Shown: positions 32,498-42,577 of the stretch, piece after piece
How the letters are laid out: every line of letters begins with the position of its first letter
How positions within the stretch are numbered: the first letter of the stretch is position 1
NCBI GenBank assembly: GCA_900169235.1
Contig: FWCC01000190.1
Location: forward strand, 62,001-126,000
Origin: Zarea fungicola
Lineage: Eukaryota; Ascomycota; Sordariomycetes; Hypocreales; Cordycipitaceae
Reading direction: 5' to 3'
DNA: 64,000 bases
Position numbers and translations under genes: made by a program
Notes under the pieces: generated by a model
The model's input: only the letters and a program-made list of their open reading frames with translations
Told to the model about the DNA's origin: nothing
Database searches by the model: none

Positions 32498-35400
32498 CTA
32501 GGATAGCCACAGCACCCACTTGATGCCATTCCACACGCCCTGCCCGATGCCCAAGAACACGCGAAGAATCATGACGACAAACCAGACATACCACATGAAG
32601 CCCACCACAAGCCACTCGACACTCAGCCATAGACCTCGGCGCAGCCAGCGAAGTCTGCGTCGTCTCTTGCGCAGCATCCGCTCAATCATGTCCACGACAT
32701 GCTTGATGCGAAGTGGCTGGTCCAGCGCAAGGCTACGACTCGCTTCATCGGCTTCGTCCACGGCCGACCGCGTCGCAAGCTCTAAGTCGTCACCGACGCG
32801 GGAGCGCACACCACCGACACGACGCTGTAGTTCAGGTCCAGTGACCGTGGTGAACCTGTCCGCTGCGATTTTCCATCGCTGCCCAAAGACTTGAATATTG
32901 GTGGCGAGCGCCCGCGCCGCGAGTGGGTAGAGCTCTTCGAATGGAACCTCCTGATCGCGCAGCTGCCTGTTTTCCGGACAGAGCTTTCCGATGCTATCCC
33001 AGTCGATAGCGACGAGTTTCGGACCGAGCTTTACGGCATTGCCATTGGCAGAAAACGGGTTATGCGTCTCTTTGGCGCGTCTATTGATCTCCATTGCCTT
33101 GACGCCTGAGCTCAGCACAAGTGTCTTCATCCGCGCCATCTCACGTCTCGACAGCTGGCTCTGCTCCATTTGTCTACCGCCTTGGTCTGCAATAGACCAC
33201 TGGCGGCTCTTGGTGCGCTCACGTCGGTCACTGGGGTGTATACTGTCATCTCCCAGCATTGCGTTAAGTCGGCGGTCAGTTTCACGCACCCCATTGGGAA
33301 TTCGACCGCGCATAGACTCCGGATCGGAGATATCAGACTCGCCAAGACGGCCCGCTACCTTTGGTGCGGGCGAGGCCGACATGGATGGGCTGCGAAGCCC
33401 TGGAGGGGGTGGTCTGAGCAGATTGGCTCGCAAAGATTCGTTGCTCTGCGTTCCGTGGCCAGCCATGGACTCAGATTTGTGAATATCATTCTCCACAGCA
33501 GTCCCGGGCGCATGCTGAAACTGCGGCATGATGTCCAGAAAGTGTTTCGAGTCCTGCTTCTTGTGTTTTTCCTTCTTAGAAGGACGGCGAGACAGGTTCA
33601 TTGAGGAGGGTCTTCTTCCTCGGGCTTGTTCACTGTCCGATTCGTCCGTGGTCTCAATTTCTTGGGATTCACTAGAACCATCCTTCTTGCGTAGTATGTC
33701 GCCAAGACGCGACACACTACCCCTTAGGACAGTATCAATTCGTGGACCTTTGAAGATGCCACGAAGACCGGAATTTGGATCCTCTGTACGTAGTCGCAGG
33801 CTGCCCATTCGATTGTGTCCCTTGATAGTGTCCCCAGCCAAGGGGGCGGAGGTATTTCTAGTTAAAGACTGGTCTGCATTCGCAGAAAGAGCATAATCGG
33901 TAAATTCCTGTGGTACTCCCTCAACTATGTCCTGAATGTGATTGGCTGGGACCTTTTCTTCGTCTCCTAGTTTTGCTTCTGGTGATTGATGATGTTTTGT
34001 CACCTGGTGTCTTGACGGGGATCCTGGGCGGCTCCAAGGCGCTGGCAACTCCATTGTCACAGACTCGAGGGTAGCCTTTCGCGAAGGACGAAGCTCTGGA
34101 GAAGTAGGTAGCGAAGAGTCGTTATCTATCGATTTTGGCGCCCGGAGAGTGTGCTCTTCAGTGTGGTGGTGGCCTAGGCGGAATGTAGAAGGTGATTTTT
34201 TGTGAATCCTTTCAAAGGTCCCTCTCCGCTCGCTGTCACTGGCGTCCATAAAAGACCCCCGGCGACTATGTAATCGACTGCCAGGTTTCGACCGTACGTT
34301 CCTCTCGGGGCTAGTCATACTGGGAGGGACAAAGTGCTCCACGCCTGCCAACTCTGAAATATCTTTGTCTCTGTTTTCTTTGGCAATCATCTCCAGCATC
34401 TGGCTATGCAGTAGATCCCCTGGCTGTGCGGACTTGATACCTGCTCGGCCTTTTTGCTCCCGGACGGTTCGGTTGTGCAGTTCAGTGTCACTTTCTGAAT
34501 ACTCGGAAGCAGAATCCCTCTTGGGCCATATATTACCGTGGAGGTGCTCGGAGATTTGCCAGTGATTTGGGTCCTTGATGCTGTGGAGCTTTTCCCTCGC
34601 CCTTTCAATGGTAATATGATGACTGCGTTCTGGGCTATGATGTTTTTGCATTGTATTGACATCGTGAAGGTTTGGGAAATGGTTCCCGGTATCTGGCGAA
34701 AAGGGTGCAATGCCCTGCCTCGTCTCTTCCGTTTCTCGTGACATTGGCCTGGAGAGATCAGAGTTTAGGGGGAAGATTCTGCGCCAGAGGCGATCCTCAA
34801 TCAGTCCCTTATTTTGATCCTGTTCGATCCAGTAAGCGTCTGCAATAATGTCGCATGGTTCAATAAACCAGTCCACACGCGGTCGACGGCTTCGTGCTGC
34901 CTTTGACGCAGGATCACCTCCCAACATCATGGCTGACTTTTCTGCGGCGTGGTATGGAACCATGCACTCAGCGTCATCCTCTGGCTGCTGTAGAGCAACG
35001 TTTTGCTCACACTTTTCTACCCATGCCTTGACGCTATCCAACTCTCCGAACCCCTGTTGCTCACCGTCTATAATCTTGCGCTCGCGCGCTCTTACTTTTC
35101 TGTTTCTGATATACTGTAATGGGTTATATTTTCGGCCCAGTTGTACAGGGGTTGCCGTCGAACTCCATGTAAACCCTTTGGTACCGCCAATGGGAGAGCC
35201 TGGTGGGCTTACCGCAAGGTTGCGCAAGTAAGAAGGCTTCAAAGGAGGCAAGACATCGAGCAATTTCCTATATTGAGCCATAAGCTCTAGCTGCTCCTTA
35301 GCCTTTTGGGCTCGGGCCAAGGTTGATGCAGAAAATTGGTAGCGGTGAAGCTCATCCTGTACATTATTATGGAAGCTCGACTGCAAGGGGCTCGATGATG

Positions 35401-36208
35401 CCAACCCCGAGTTTTGCCTTGGGATTAAGCTCTGTCCAGGGCGAGATGAGATATTTCGAGACGATAGACGCTGCTGCTTCAGCTGTTGGCGAAGGTCATT
35501 GGTTGTGGCAGAATCGGGCACGGGCAAGAGCGTGGGGGGAGCAGCGCGAGAAACATTCCGACGAGACACCAGGCGGCGAGACTCGCTGAGATTAAGGGCC
35601 ATGTTCACAATCTGAGTCGAGTCGGCATCTACAGAAGGCGGGCCGGCGGCCAGGCTCTTCTGTGAGGATGCTGGAGATGACCGATCGAGCGAGCCGGTGC
35701 TCAGATTGGTAGCCAGCTCAGGTGACGGCGTAAGAGGCTTACTCGCGAGGGGGTCGGAGACGACCCGTAATGCCTTGTCCCGGAGAGCAATGGATCGCTG
35801 CGATTCGGGTGTGTTCGAGAGAGAGTCAATCTTAGTACCGGGGTGTGGTACAGGCATTGGTTTCGGAAGGCGAGAGTTATGACGGCGAGTTGAACCTCCG
35901 GCATCCAGGAGGAACGAGCCACTTGGGCGATCCCGAGGCTTCCTTCGCGTTGTGCCAGCCCGTTGCACGCTATCGTCTTGCTCACCGGCGAGGCTCGACT
36001 GGTGCAGCATCAACCTCTCGCGGGTAAGATTTGGAGTGGTGCCTGAGAGGCTGCTATTGTTGCTGGCCGTACCCTGACGGCTCCCGGCGCTGCTCGACTC
36101 GCGGGCGGCATCATGGCTTCGACGATACCGCGTGTCAGGTGTTACAGGGCCCAGGAAGAGATGCTGCTGACAATTTTCGGGGGAGCTGTCGGCATGGGCG
36201 TCTGCCAT
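32498..36208 (-). CDS. Large fungal protein with C-terminal membrane anchor, function unknown
   Basis: 1236 aa, intronless, ATG at 36206-36208. The N-terminal 330 residues are disordered and basic. A more ordered block runs from about residue 315 (KAKEQLELMAQYRKLLDVLP) through PRVDWFIEPCDIIADAYWIE to about residue 500. A long disordered Ser/Arg-rich centre and a helical block (FEELYPLAARALATNIQVFG) follow. The end is a Trp-rich hydrophobic pair, LWLSVEWLVVGFMWYVWFVV and FLGIGQGVWNGIKWVLWL, which suggests insertion in a membrane from the C-terminus. I think such proteins are widespread in Pezizomycotina. A link to yeast Mtc4 came to mind but I cannot support it. Confidence 0.8.
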   Translation of the reverse strand: MADAHADSSPENCQQHLFLGPVTPDTRYRRSHDAARESSSAGSRQGTASNNSSLSGTTPNLTRERLMLHQSSLAGEQDDSVQRAGTTRRKPRDRPSGSFLLDAGGSTRRHNSRLPKPMPVPHPGTKIDSLSNTPESQRSIALRDKALRVVSDPLASKPLTPSPELATNLSTGSLDRSSPASSQKSLAAGPPSVDADSTQIVNMALNLSESRRLVSRRNVSRAAPPTLLPVPDSATTNDLRQQLKQQRLSSRNISSRPGQSLIPRQNSGLASSSPLQSSFHNNVQDELHRYQFSASTLARAQKAKEQLELMAQYRKLLDVLPPLKPSYLRNLAVSPPGSPIGGTKGFTWSSTATPVQLGRKYNPLQYIRNRKVRARERKIIDGEQQGFGELDSVKAWVEKCEQNVALQQPEDDAECMVPYHAAEKSAMMLGGDPASKAARSRRPRVDWFIEPCDIIADAYWIEQDQNKGLIEDRLWRRIFPLNSDLSRPMSRETEETRQGIAPFSPDTGNHFPNLHDVNTMQKHHSPERSHHITIERAREKLHSIKDPNHWQISEHLHGNIWPKRDSASEYSESDTELHNRTVREQKGRAGIKSAQPGDLLHSQMLEMIAKENRDKDISELAGVEHFVPPSMTSPERNVRSKPGSRLHSRRGSFMDASDSERRGTFERIHKKSPSTFRLGHHHTEEHTLRAPKSIDNDSSLPTSPELRPSRKATLESVTMELPAPWSRPGSPSRHQVTKHHQSPEAKLGDEEKVPANHIQDIVEGVPQEFTDYALSANADQSLTRNTSAPLAGDTIKGHNRMGSLRLRTEDPNSGLRGIFKGPRIDTVLRGSVSRLGDILRKKDGSSESQEIETTDESDSEQARGRRPSSMNLSRRPSKKEKHKKQDSKHFLDIMPQFQHAPGTAVENDIHKSESMAGHGTQSNESLRANLLRPPPPGLRSPSMSASPAPKVAGRLGESDISDPESMRGRIPNGVRETDRRLNAMLGDDSIHPSDRRERTKSRQWSIADQGGRQMEQSQLSRREMARMKTLVLSSGVKAMEINRRAKETHNPFSANGNAVKLGPKLVAIDWDSIGKLCPENRQLRDQEVPFEELYPLAARALATNIQVFGQRWKIAADRFTTVTGPELQRRVGGVRSRVGDDLELATRSAVDEADEASRSLALDQPLRIKHVVDMIERMLRKRRRRLRWLRRGLWLSVEWLVVGFMWYVWFVVMILRVFLGIGQGVWNGIKWVLWLS

Positions 36209-36985
36209 AGTTTGTAAGCCTAGCACATGCTATGTGCTGGCAGTAAATGTATAAGGGGACCGTCGGCTGAGGCGATTCCGTTCGGCCGTATCGCTATGAT
36301 TCGAGATTGGGCATGGCTTCCGTAAGAAACAGGTAGACAGCGGCACGATCGCTTGACCAAAGACTGTAATGGCAGTGTCAGGTGGGGAGGCAAGCGAAAG
36401 GGGGGGATGGAGCAAAAGAGGTTGAAACCTTGGTTAATAAGAGCGGAGGCTGTCCTGCATGGCATTGAGACGGGATATCGCATGTGTCAGGTCGAAGATG
36501 GCGCTAGAGGCTGGGGCTTTCATACGGGAGTACCTGGATTTAGTATAAGCGTAGACCTAAAGTGTAGGTACTTTGCTAATACACATCAATACAGGCGTGG
36601 GCCGTCCGTTGTGGCTGCTGTCCCGTGGCCGCTAAATCCGTAGGTACTTGACGCTCAGAAGCTAACTGTTGGCTGCTTGCCCATTTTCAGGAATAGCTGG
36701 TAACCAAGGCTCATAACTGTTCCCATAAACTTCTTGCGTGGGTTATGTAAATCGAATAAACGAGAGGCAAAATAAACGAAGTTCTGAGACGTAGTCTTAT
36801 AGCTGTGGCTATCACTCGTCATATTCATATCTTTGCTGTGGCTGGGCCAATTAAGGTCAAACGGGCTCGTACGTATGCCTTTATCACGATATAAAATAAT
36901 GGCAAAAGCAATGCTATGACGAGTCCCAGTCCGATTCTTTATCTAAATCTATTCTTGATCTTTTTCATAGAAAACCTTCAGCCTA
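36209..36985. other. Intergenic, no gene seen
   Basis: Promoter and leader of the membrane-anchored gene and 3' flank of the zinc transporter. No supported ORF or RNA gene. Confidence 0.45.
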
Positions 36986-38519
36986 TTAATCGTGCCATGA
37001 AATATAGAGCATGATACCAGCTCCAACAGCCACGGCCGCAAATTGCGTCATTGTTTTGCGCAGCTCCTGCATCTTATTGGGGCCAGTCTCCAGTAGCTCC
37101 GGAATGACAGCCACGGTACCGACATAAAGAAAAGTTCCCGCAGTAAATGGAAGCAGCATGTCGCCCCACGTCAAGCTCGTACCCCAGAGACCAGCGTTTC
37201 TAGGCATACCGCCCGCCGTTACTTCCACACCGGGGCCGCCAAACTCCTGCACGGCAATACCGATAAGTGTGCCAAGAAACGCACCAATGGCGGTGATAAA
37301 CTGCGAGCCCATGGCGGCGCGCTTGGAGAACCCAGACTGTACAAGCAGAGCAAAGTCACCAACCTCGTGGGGGATCTCGTGGAAGAAGACGGCGACGGTG
37401 GTTGTGGCACCGATGGTTGGCGAGGCGTAGAAACTGGCAGACATGGCGAGGCCGTCGGTGATGTTGTGAGTGAAATCAGCACTGTTGCAATAATGTTAGT
37501 GACTGCATACCTTGGCTTTGAGATTCATGCGACAAAACTTACATGAGGTTGAGATAGCCACCAAGTTTGACACTGGGGTTAATCTCTTTTTTCTCCTCTA
37601 CAATGGCAATGTCTTTGCCGCCCTTCTTGCCCTTTCTCGACTTGGCGCTTCCACCAGATGCATCCACGCCAGTCGCCAAGCCATTACTGTCACTACCATG
37701 GGTCTGCTCCAGCGTATGCGAATGGCTGTGCGAATGGCCGTGCTCGCCACCTGTACCGGCCGTCGCGATGCGCAGACCTTTGTCCATGGCGACAAAGACC
37801 ATGAAGCCAACCAAAATAGCTAGACCAAGAATAAGGTTGCGGTTGGGCTCGACAAGTACAAAGCGTGCCCGCTCCGGGTCGTCCTCGCCGAGGAAGATCT
37901 CGGGCAGCAAGTGGAAGAGGGTGTCGCCAAGGAGGCCGCCGACGGCAAAGGCCACCATGATGGACAGTGAGGACGGATCAATGTTGGGCGGGCACAGAGC
38001 GAGGAGAAAATTGGGCGGGCCGGAGATGTAGAGAGTCGCGAGGAGGGCGTTGACGGCCGGGGAGCCGGGGAAGAGGATGGCAAAGAGGCGAGTCGTCAGC
38101 GAGGAGGGTTGGGCATCGTGGTGGGCTTGCTTGGCGGCGTTGAGGTGCTGCACAATAGGGCAAGTCTATGCCCTCGTTAGTAACGGTTGCGGGTGAAGTA
38201 CGTGTGAATTGTATCCTCTGCCGATTTCATACAACTCTCCTCTCGCACTCTGGTCATACTTCGCATCAGCACCTGGCAAACAGGCCCGACGCCTCTCGTT
38301 CGCTCCGCAAAAATGCCATCTTCCTCGCTCGTCTCCATCGCCCAGCTGGCGTACACTTCTTCATCACCCAATTCGTACCTGCAGTTCTTCCTCGAGCTGT
38401 TCCAAGCTCAAGCTCTCCGCTGCGTCGGCCGCCGTCACGCTCTGTGGCGCAGCATACACGTAGACGACTAGCAACGCCAGGCACAAAGCCCAGATTCGAA
38501 ATCGAGGCGTAAATGCCAT
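36986..38519 (-). CDS. YKE4: ZIP-family zinc transporter (ZIP7/Yke4-like)
   Basis: Moves zinc across the ER membrane. Model: complement(join(36986..37481, 37543..38147, 38379..38519)), 413 aa. Exon 1 adds a signal sequence (FRIWALCLALLVVYVYAAP) and the helix LSLEQLEEELQ, joined to HLNAAKQAHHDA by a 231-bp intron. The second intron splits Ile in YLNLIADFTHNITDG. The metal-binding motifs HNITDG and HEIPHE identify the LIV-1/ZIP7 group. A His-rich loop (HGHSHSHSH) lies near residue 190. The ATG at 38517-38519 is chosen because it begins the signal peptide. Confidence 0.94.
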
Positions 38520-39117
38520 CTTCCTCATCTCTGCTACTTTCTAGTATCGGTAATGGTAGAAAAAATATGTAGGAAACTTCGTCGTCTTCTCAATGCCGAT
38601 CGAAGGTCGAAGGGGACGTTTAAGTGCTTTTGTAAGGAATGCAACTGGACAGCGGCGGGCGTGCTAAAAGTAGCTCTAAAAAGGGTGACAGGGGCGTCGT
38701 CACGCAGCCAAGTTCCCGATAGGGAACCGCTTATTTAACTAAGGTAGCTCGGCCGGCCGTGCCGCCACGAAGATTAAATGCAGCCTACCAATTGACACAT
38801 AACAAATGTTTCAAAGCCGCAAGGCCAAGTTGTGTTGTTTTAGTCAAATTCTGTAGAAAGTATTTTGTCATGTCTATCTGGTCTTTAATTCGTGTCAAAT
38901 GAGTGTTTGTATTTCCCGTGTTCCCAAAAATGCGTCATTCCATGCGTCATCCAATCCGGCATCCAATGCGTTTAATACCCCAGTGCATTTGCAAGTCTAA
39001 ATTATTGTAAAATTGTTCGAAACATCCGGAAATGAATCAAAAACTCCTCCTTAGTGTATTAATGGAGAGAGTGGCAATGTACATAGATGTCATTTCAAGC
39101 TGCGTAGCCTGACTTGT
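38520..39117. other. Intergenic, no gene seen
   Basis: Promoter of the ZIP gene and 3' flank of the GH17 gene. ATGCGTCATTCCATGCGTCATCC and similar ATGCG repeats occur at 38931-38968. No gene is supported. Confidence 0.5.
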
Positions 39118-40467
39118 TTAAAAGGCGGCGACGGCGGCGACGGCGGCGACAACGGCGGCAACGGCGGCACCAACAGAGTTAAGGCCAGCAGCGTAGTTGC
39201 CTTGGACAGGGGGGGTATTGGAGGCAGAGGGAGCGCTGGAGCTGCCAGCAGGCAGACTGTTGCTAGGACTGCCAGTACCGGCGGGACCAGAGCTGCTGGG
39301 GCGAGCAGAGGTGCTCACGGTAGTGGGAGCGTTGGAGCTGGTAGAGACAACAGTAGACTGCTGGGACGAAGAAACGCCGCCAGCAGTCTGGGTCTGGCTG
39401 GTGGTCACAGAGCCAGAGCCGCTGGAGCTAGAGCCAGAGCCGCTACTGGCGCTGGTGCTAGAGCCAGGGCCGGAGATGGAGCTGGCGCTGGAGCTGGAGG
39501 ATGAGGTGGTGCTACCAGAGCCGTTCTCGTATCCAGCACAAGAAAGGTCGTAGAGGGGCTTGGTAGACAGCTGGGCGCCAACAACACCGAAGCTAGGGGC
39601 CGAAGCAGAGCTGGGGCCGCCATCCTGCTGAGTGTACCACCAGATGTTGACATTTCCGAATCGGGGGCAGCCAATCTCGCGCCAGAAAGTCTGAGCGTTT
39701 TCAATGCCAGCCTGAGCCTGGTTCTCGGTCTGGCCGCTGACGGGCCAGCCAGTCTCGGTGATCCAGAGGGGTTTGTTGCCGGTGCCAGCGTTGGTATTGT
39801 CGAGTGCAGCCTGGAAGAGCTGCTTGGCGTTGTCGATGCCGTTGGGCTTCTGGTTCTCATAGTAGGGGTACGCGTCCATGCCAACCCAATCAAGCTTGTT
39901 GCTGAAGTCGCGGTTGGTCTGGTTGGCGTAGGCAGTCCAGGTGTCTACGTGACCGATGGGGGCCTTTTCGAGGCAGCTACCCTTGATGGTCTTGCGAACC
40001 TGGTCGACGTAGTTGGAGAGCACGTCAGGACCGGCACCGGGGTTCTCACCGGCAGCCTGGCCGATGGGAGAGTCGCGGTAGAGATCCTCGCTACCAACAG
40101 AGATGCCAGCAACGAGGCCATCAAGCTTGTCGCAGTACTGGTCAATAGTCTTCTGGAGAGCAGCAAGCTCGTTGTTGAACTGGACCTGGCCAGCAGACGC
40201 CCAGAGACCAAAGAGAAGGCTGGTCTTGGTACTGATACCGGCAGGAATGGCGGAGATGGGATCGCTCTGTGTACCGTCCTGAATCATGGTGTAGAGGCGA
40301 GCGCTAGTGAAGCCACCGTTGGTGCCCTCAAGGCCCTGAGCGTTCTTGAACTCTGCCTCAAAAGTCTGCTGGTTCTTGCCCTTGTTGTCATAGTTGAAGC
40401 CTTGGAAGGCAGCGCTGGCACCGGCAACAGCGGTGGCCAAGGTGAAGATGCTGGAGGTGGAAGGCAT
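39118..40467 (-). CDS. eglC: GPI-anchored GH17 glucan endo-1,3-beta-glucosidase
   Basis: Cell-wall beta-1,3-glucanase. 449 aa, intronless. An N-terminal signal peptide (SSIFTLATAVAGASA, then AFQGFNYDN) is followed by a GH17 barrel to about residue 310. The acid/base Glu is in GISVGSEDLYR and the nucleophile in WITETGWPVSG. A Ser/Thr-rich linker of about 100 residues follows, with a final small-residue hydrophobic tail (SVGAAVAAVVAAVAAVAAF), the pattern for GPI addition. The antisense ORFs over the linker are artefacts of its Ser/Gly codons. Confidence 0.95.
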   Translation of the reverse strand: MPSTSSIFTLATAVAGASAAFQGFNYDNKGKNQQTFEAEFKNAQGLEGTNGGFTSARLYTMIQDGTQSDPISAIPAGISTKTSLLFGLWASAGQVQFNNELAALQKTIDQYCDKLDGLVAGISVGSEDLYRDSPIGQAAGENPGAGPDVLSNYVDQVRKTIKGSCLEKAPIGHVDTWTAYANQTNRDFSNKLDWVGMDAYPYYENQKPNGIDNAKQLFQAALDNTNAGTGNKPLWITETGWPVSGQTENQAQAGIENAQTFWREIGCPRFGNVNIWWYTQQDGGPSSASAPSFGVVGAQLSTKPLYDLSCAGYENGSGSTTSSSSSSASSISGPGSSTSASSGSGSSSSGSGSVTTSQTQTAGGVSSSQQSTVVSTSSNAPTTVSTSARPSSSGPAGTGSPSNSLPAGSSSAPSASNTPPVQGNYAAGLNSVGAAVAAVVAAVAAVAAF

Positions 40468-42577
40468 GTTGTATTACGCGCGCTGGTATTGTGTAGTGGA
40501 ACGAATATGGTGGTGTATAAGAGGAACCACTTGGTGACTGTACAACCGAAGTGATGATGTGCCTGGTATAATCTATGTAGCAACGACCGTGTATGAAGCC
40601 GTGTCCAAGCAAAATAAAACGGGAGAGGCCGGGATCACAATGTAAAGAGAGAATATGGAGAGGAGAGGAATAAGAACAAGACGCCGCGTAAGAAACTGGG
40701 GAACAGCGAGTTGAAAAGGAATCTGGGAGCGACAAAGCCCAGGCAATCGACCACCGCCTTACCGGCACAGAGTCCTATGCTGGACGGGCCTCCAGTAACT
40801 GAGCCAAGTTCCTTGTTTTTGGGGCGGCGGCGGCAAATGGAACGACGACTCATGTAGCGATGTACCAGTGTACACGACGTTGGAGTACCCATGCGGTTCC
40901 AGGCACTCAGTCACTGGACAACTGGAGCAATGGAGGTACTGTCACTACAACGCTGCAGGGGTCCATCCCCCCACCTTCGACGACAGTATTCCAGGTATTC
41001 TGGCATGAGGTACAAGTAGCGCAAGTTGTGTCTACCAGCTGCAACAGGATCGTTTTTGCGAGCCCATTGTTGTTCCACTTGCTGCACACCCAACGCCGCC
41101 CGCCAGCAAAATCTCTCAAAGACACTTCTCTATTAGCACCCAGGCGGTACCAAGCCACCCGTATCCCCGCCACCGCTAGCAGCCGGGCGCCATTCACAGA
41201 CACCTTTCCAGGGGTCTTTTGCGGCTTTGTTCTGGTACCTTGCAGGCCTGCATCCAGTTTGGTCCGGCCACCTCGTAAAACTGGGGTTTGCTTTTTTTTG
41301 CCTCCTTGCCTCGTGCTAGCGATTGCCATGTAAGATTTTTTTGAACCTACTTATGTTTCCTCAACCGAAAAGAAGAAAATTTCGTTTTCCTTTTATACGC
41401 TGGAGCATGAGCCGTGGAGCTGCTTCTGTGTCGGTCCATCAAGCGGCTTTATTATTGCCTTTCTTCTTCGTGTCTCTCTTTATACGCAGTTACTACATAG
41501 TCACTTGCCTGTTGGAGTTGCCCAACTTACACCTGTATGCCTCCACCTGGCTAAAAATACGAGCTCCCCAACGTCATGGCGCCGAGCTAAACCCACAGTG
41601 GCAACTGCACTGTCTCCGGGAGTGGGCTTGCCAGTACTTACCAAAACCAGCTCCAGCGTTTCAACAAACACAGAACTCCCTGCTCTTTATCTTTCTAGGC
41701 CATTTCTGCAGGGCATGTCGTGATTTTTATACGAGGTCTTACCAACTGCTGTTTATCACACCAATATAGCTACGGTGGCACATGCCATGACTTTGCTACA
41801 ACCACATAAGCTCCGCGTTTAAATTTTTCGTGTCAACACAACGCCCTTAAACAAAACAAGGCGCTAAAGGACTGGCCACTGTAGACACGGTGTTTAAGGA
41901 CGAGAATAAACACTGTACGGAGTCCAAGGTTGAAAAAGTCTAAATTTACCAAAGAAAGAAAAGTAAAAGTAAAAGTAAAATCGCCGGCAAGCTCAGGGGA
42001 AACTAGGGCAACCATTCGACAGTTGGAAAAGTCTCGTCCAACCATCGTGCCATCCCAACATCCATAAATGCTAAAACTCCGCACACCTTTCAAGGTACTT
42101 GTACTCCATACCTCGGTGCATTCAACACCCACTCTAACGGCTCTTTTTTGCCGACTGAAGTGGCGCCCATGTTAAAGCCCACGATTACAAAATACCACAA
42201 CTCTTCTCAGGGACTCAACGCCACTGATCGCCATAAATCGCATCCCAGATCACAACCTCAGAATCCACAAGCTGCTGAGCGACCACTGCCTGGAATGTTC
42301 ATATGCCCACTTCGTGGACCCAAATTATATTCCGAGACTCAACAGTCATTGGCTGGTCTCATCCCGAGACATTTCAAGTCCCATTGTAATCATATCAGTG
42401 TCTTTCAACATATTGACATGCCTTCCATGTATCACACAACTGCTTTCAGTTCCCCATCCTGGACATGTCCATAAACATCTACGCTATGTTTTGGTATAAA
42501 CTAGGCATGCCGCGCATGCTTATAGGTATATGTTCGCTTTGTACAATCATGTTGGTGCTACTCATCCCGGCCAGCGG
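40468..42577. other. 2.1-kb intergenic region, no gene seen
   Basis: GH17 promoter and TSC1 3' flank. The plus-strand ORFs at 40860-41333 and 41323-41769 reach about 150 codons but have no signal of a family and no good start context. AAAGTAAAAGTAAAAGTAAAA (about 41960-41980) is a short tandem repeat. Confidence 0.45.

Noticed and set aside
39197..39553. Plus-strand Leu/Val/Glu-rich ORFs opposite the GH17 linker
   Set aside because: They are the complement of the Ser/Thr/Gly-rich linker.
41323..41769. 148-codon plus-strand ORF between GH17 and TSC1
   Set aside because: Hydrophobic stretch but no family, no splice partner and no good start context; could be chance in a 2-kb gap.
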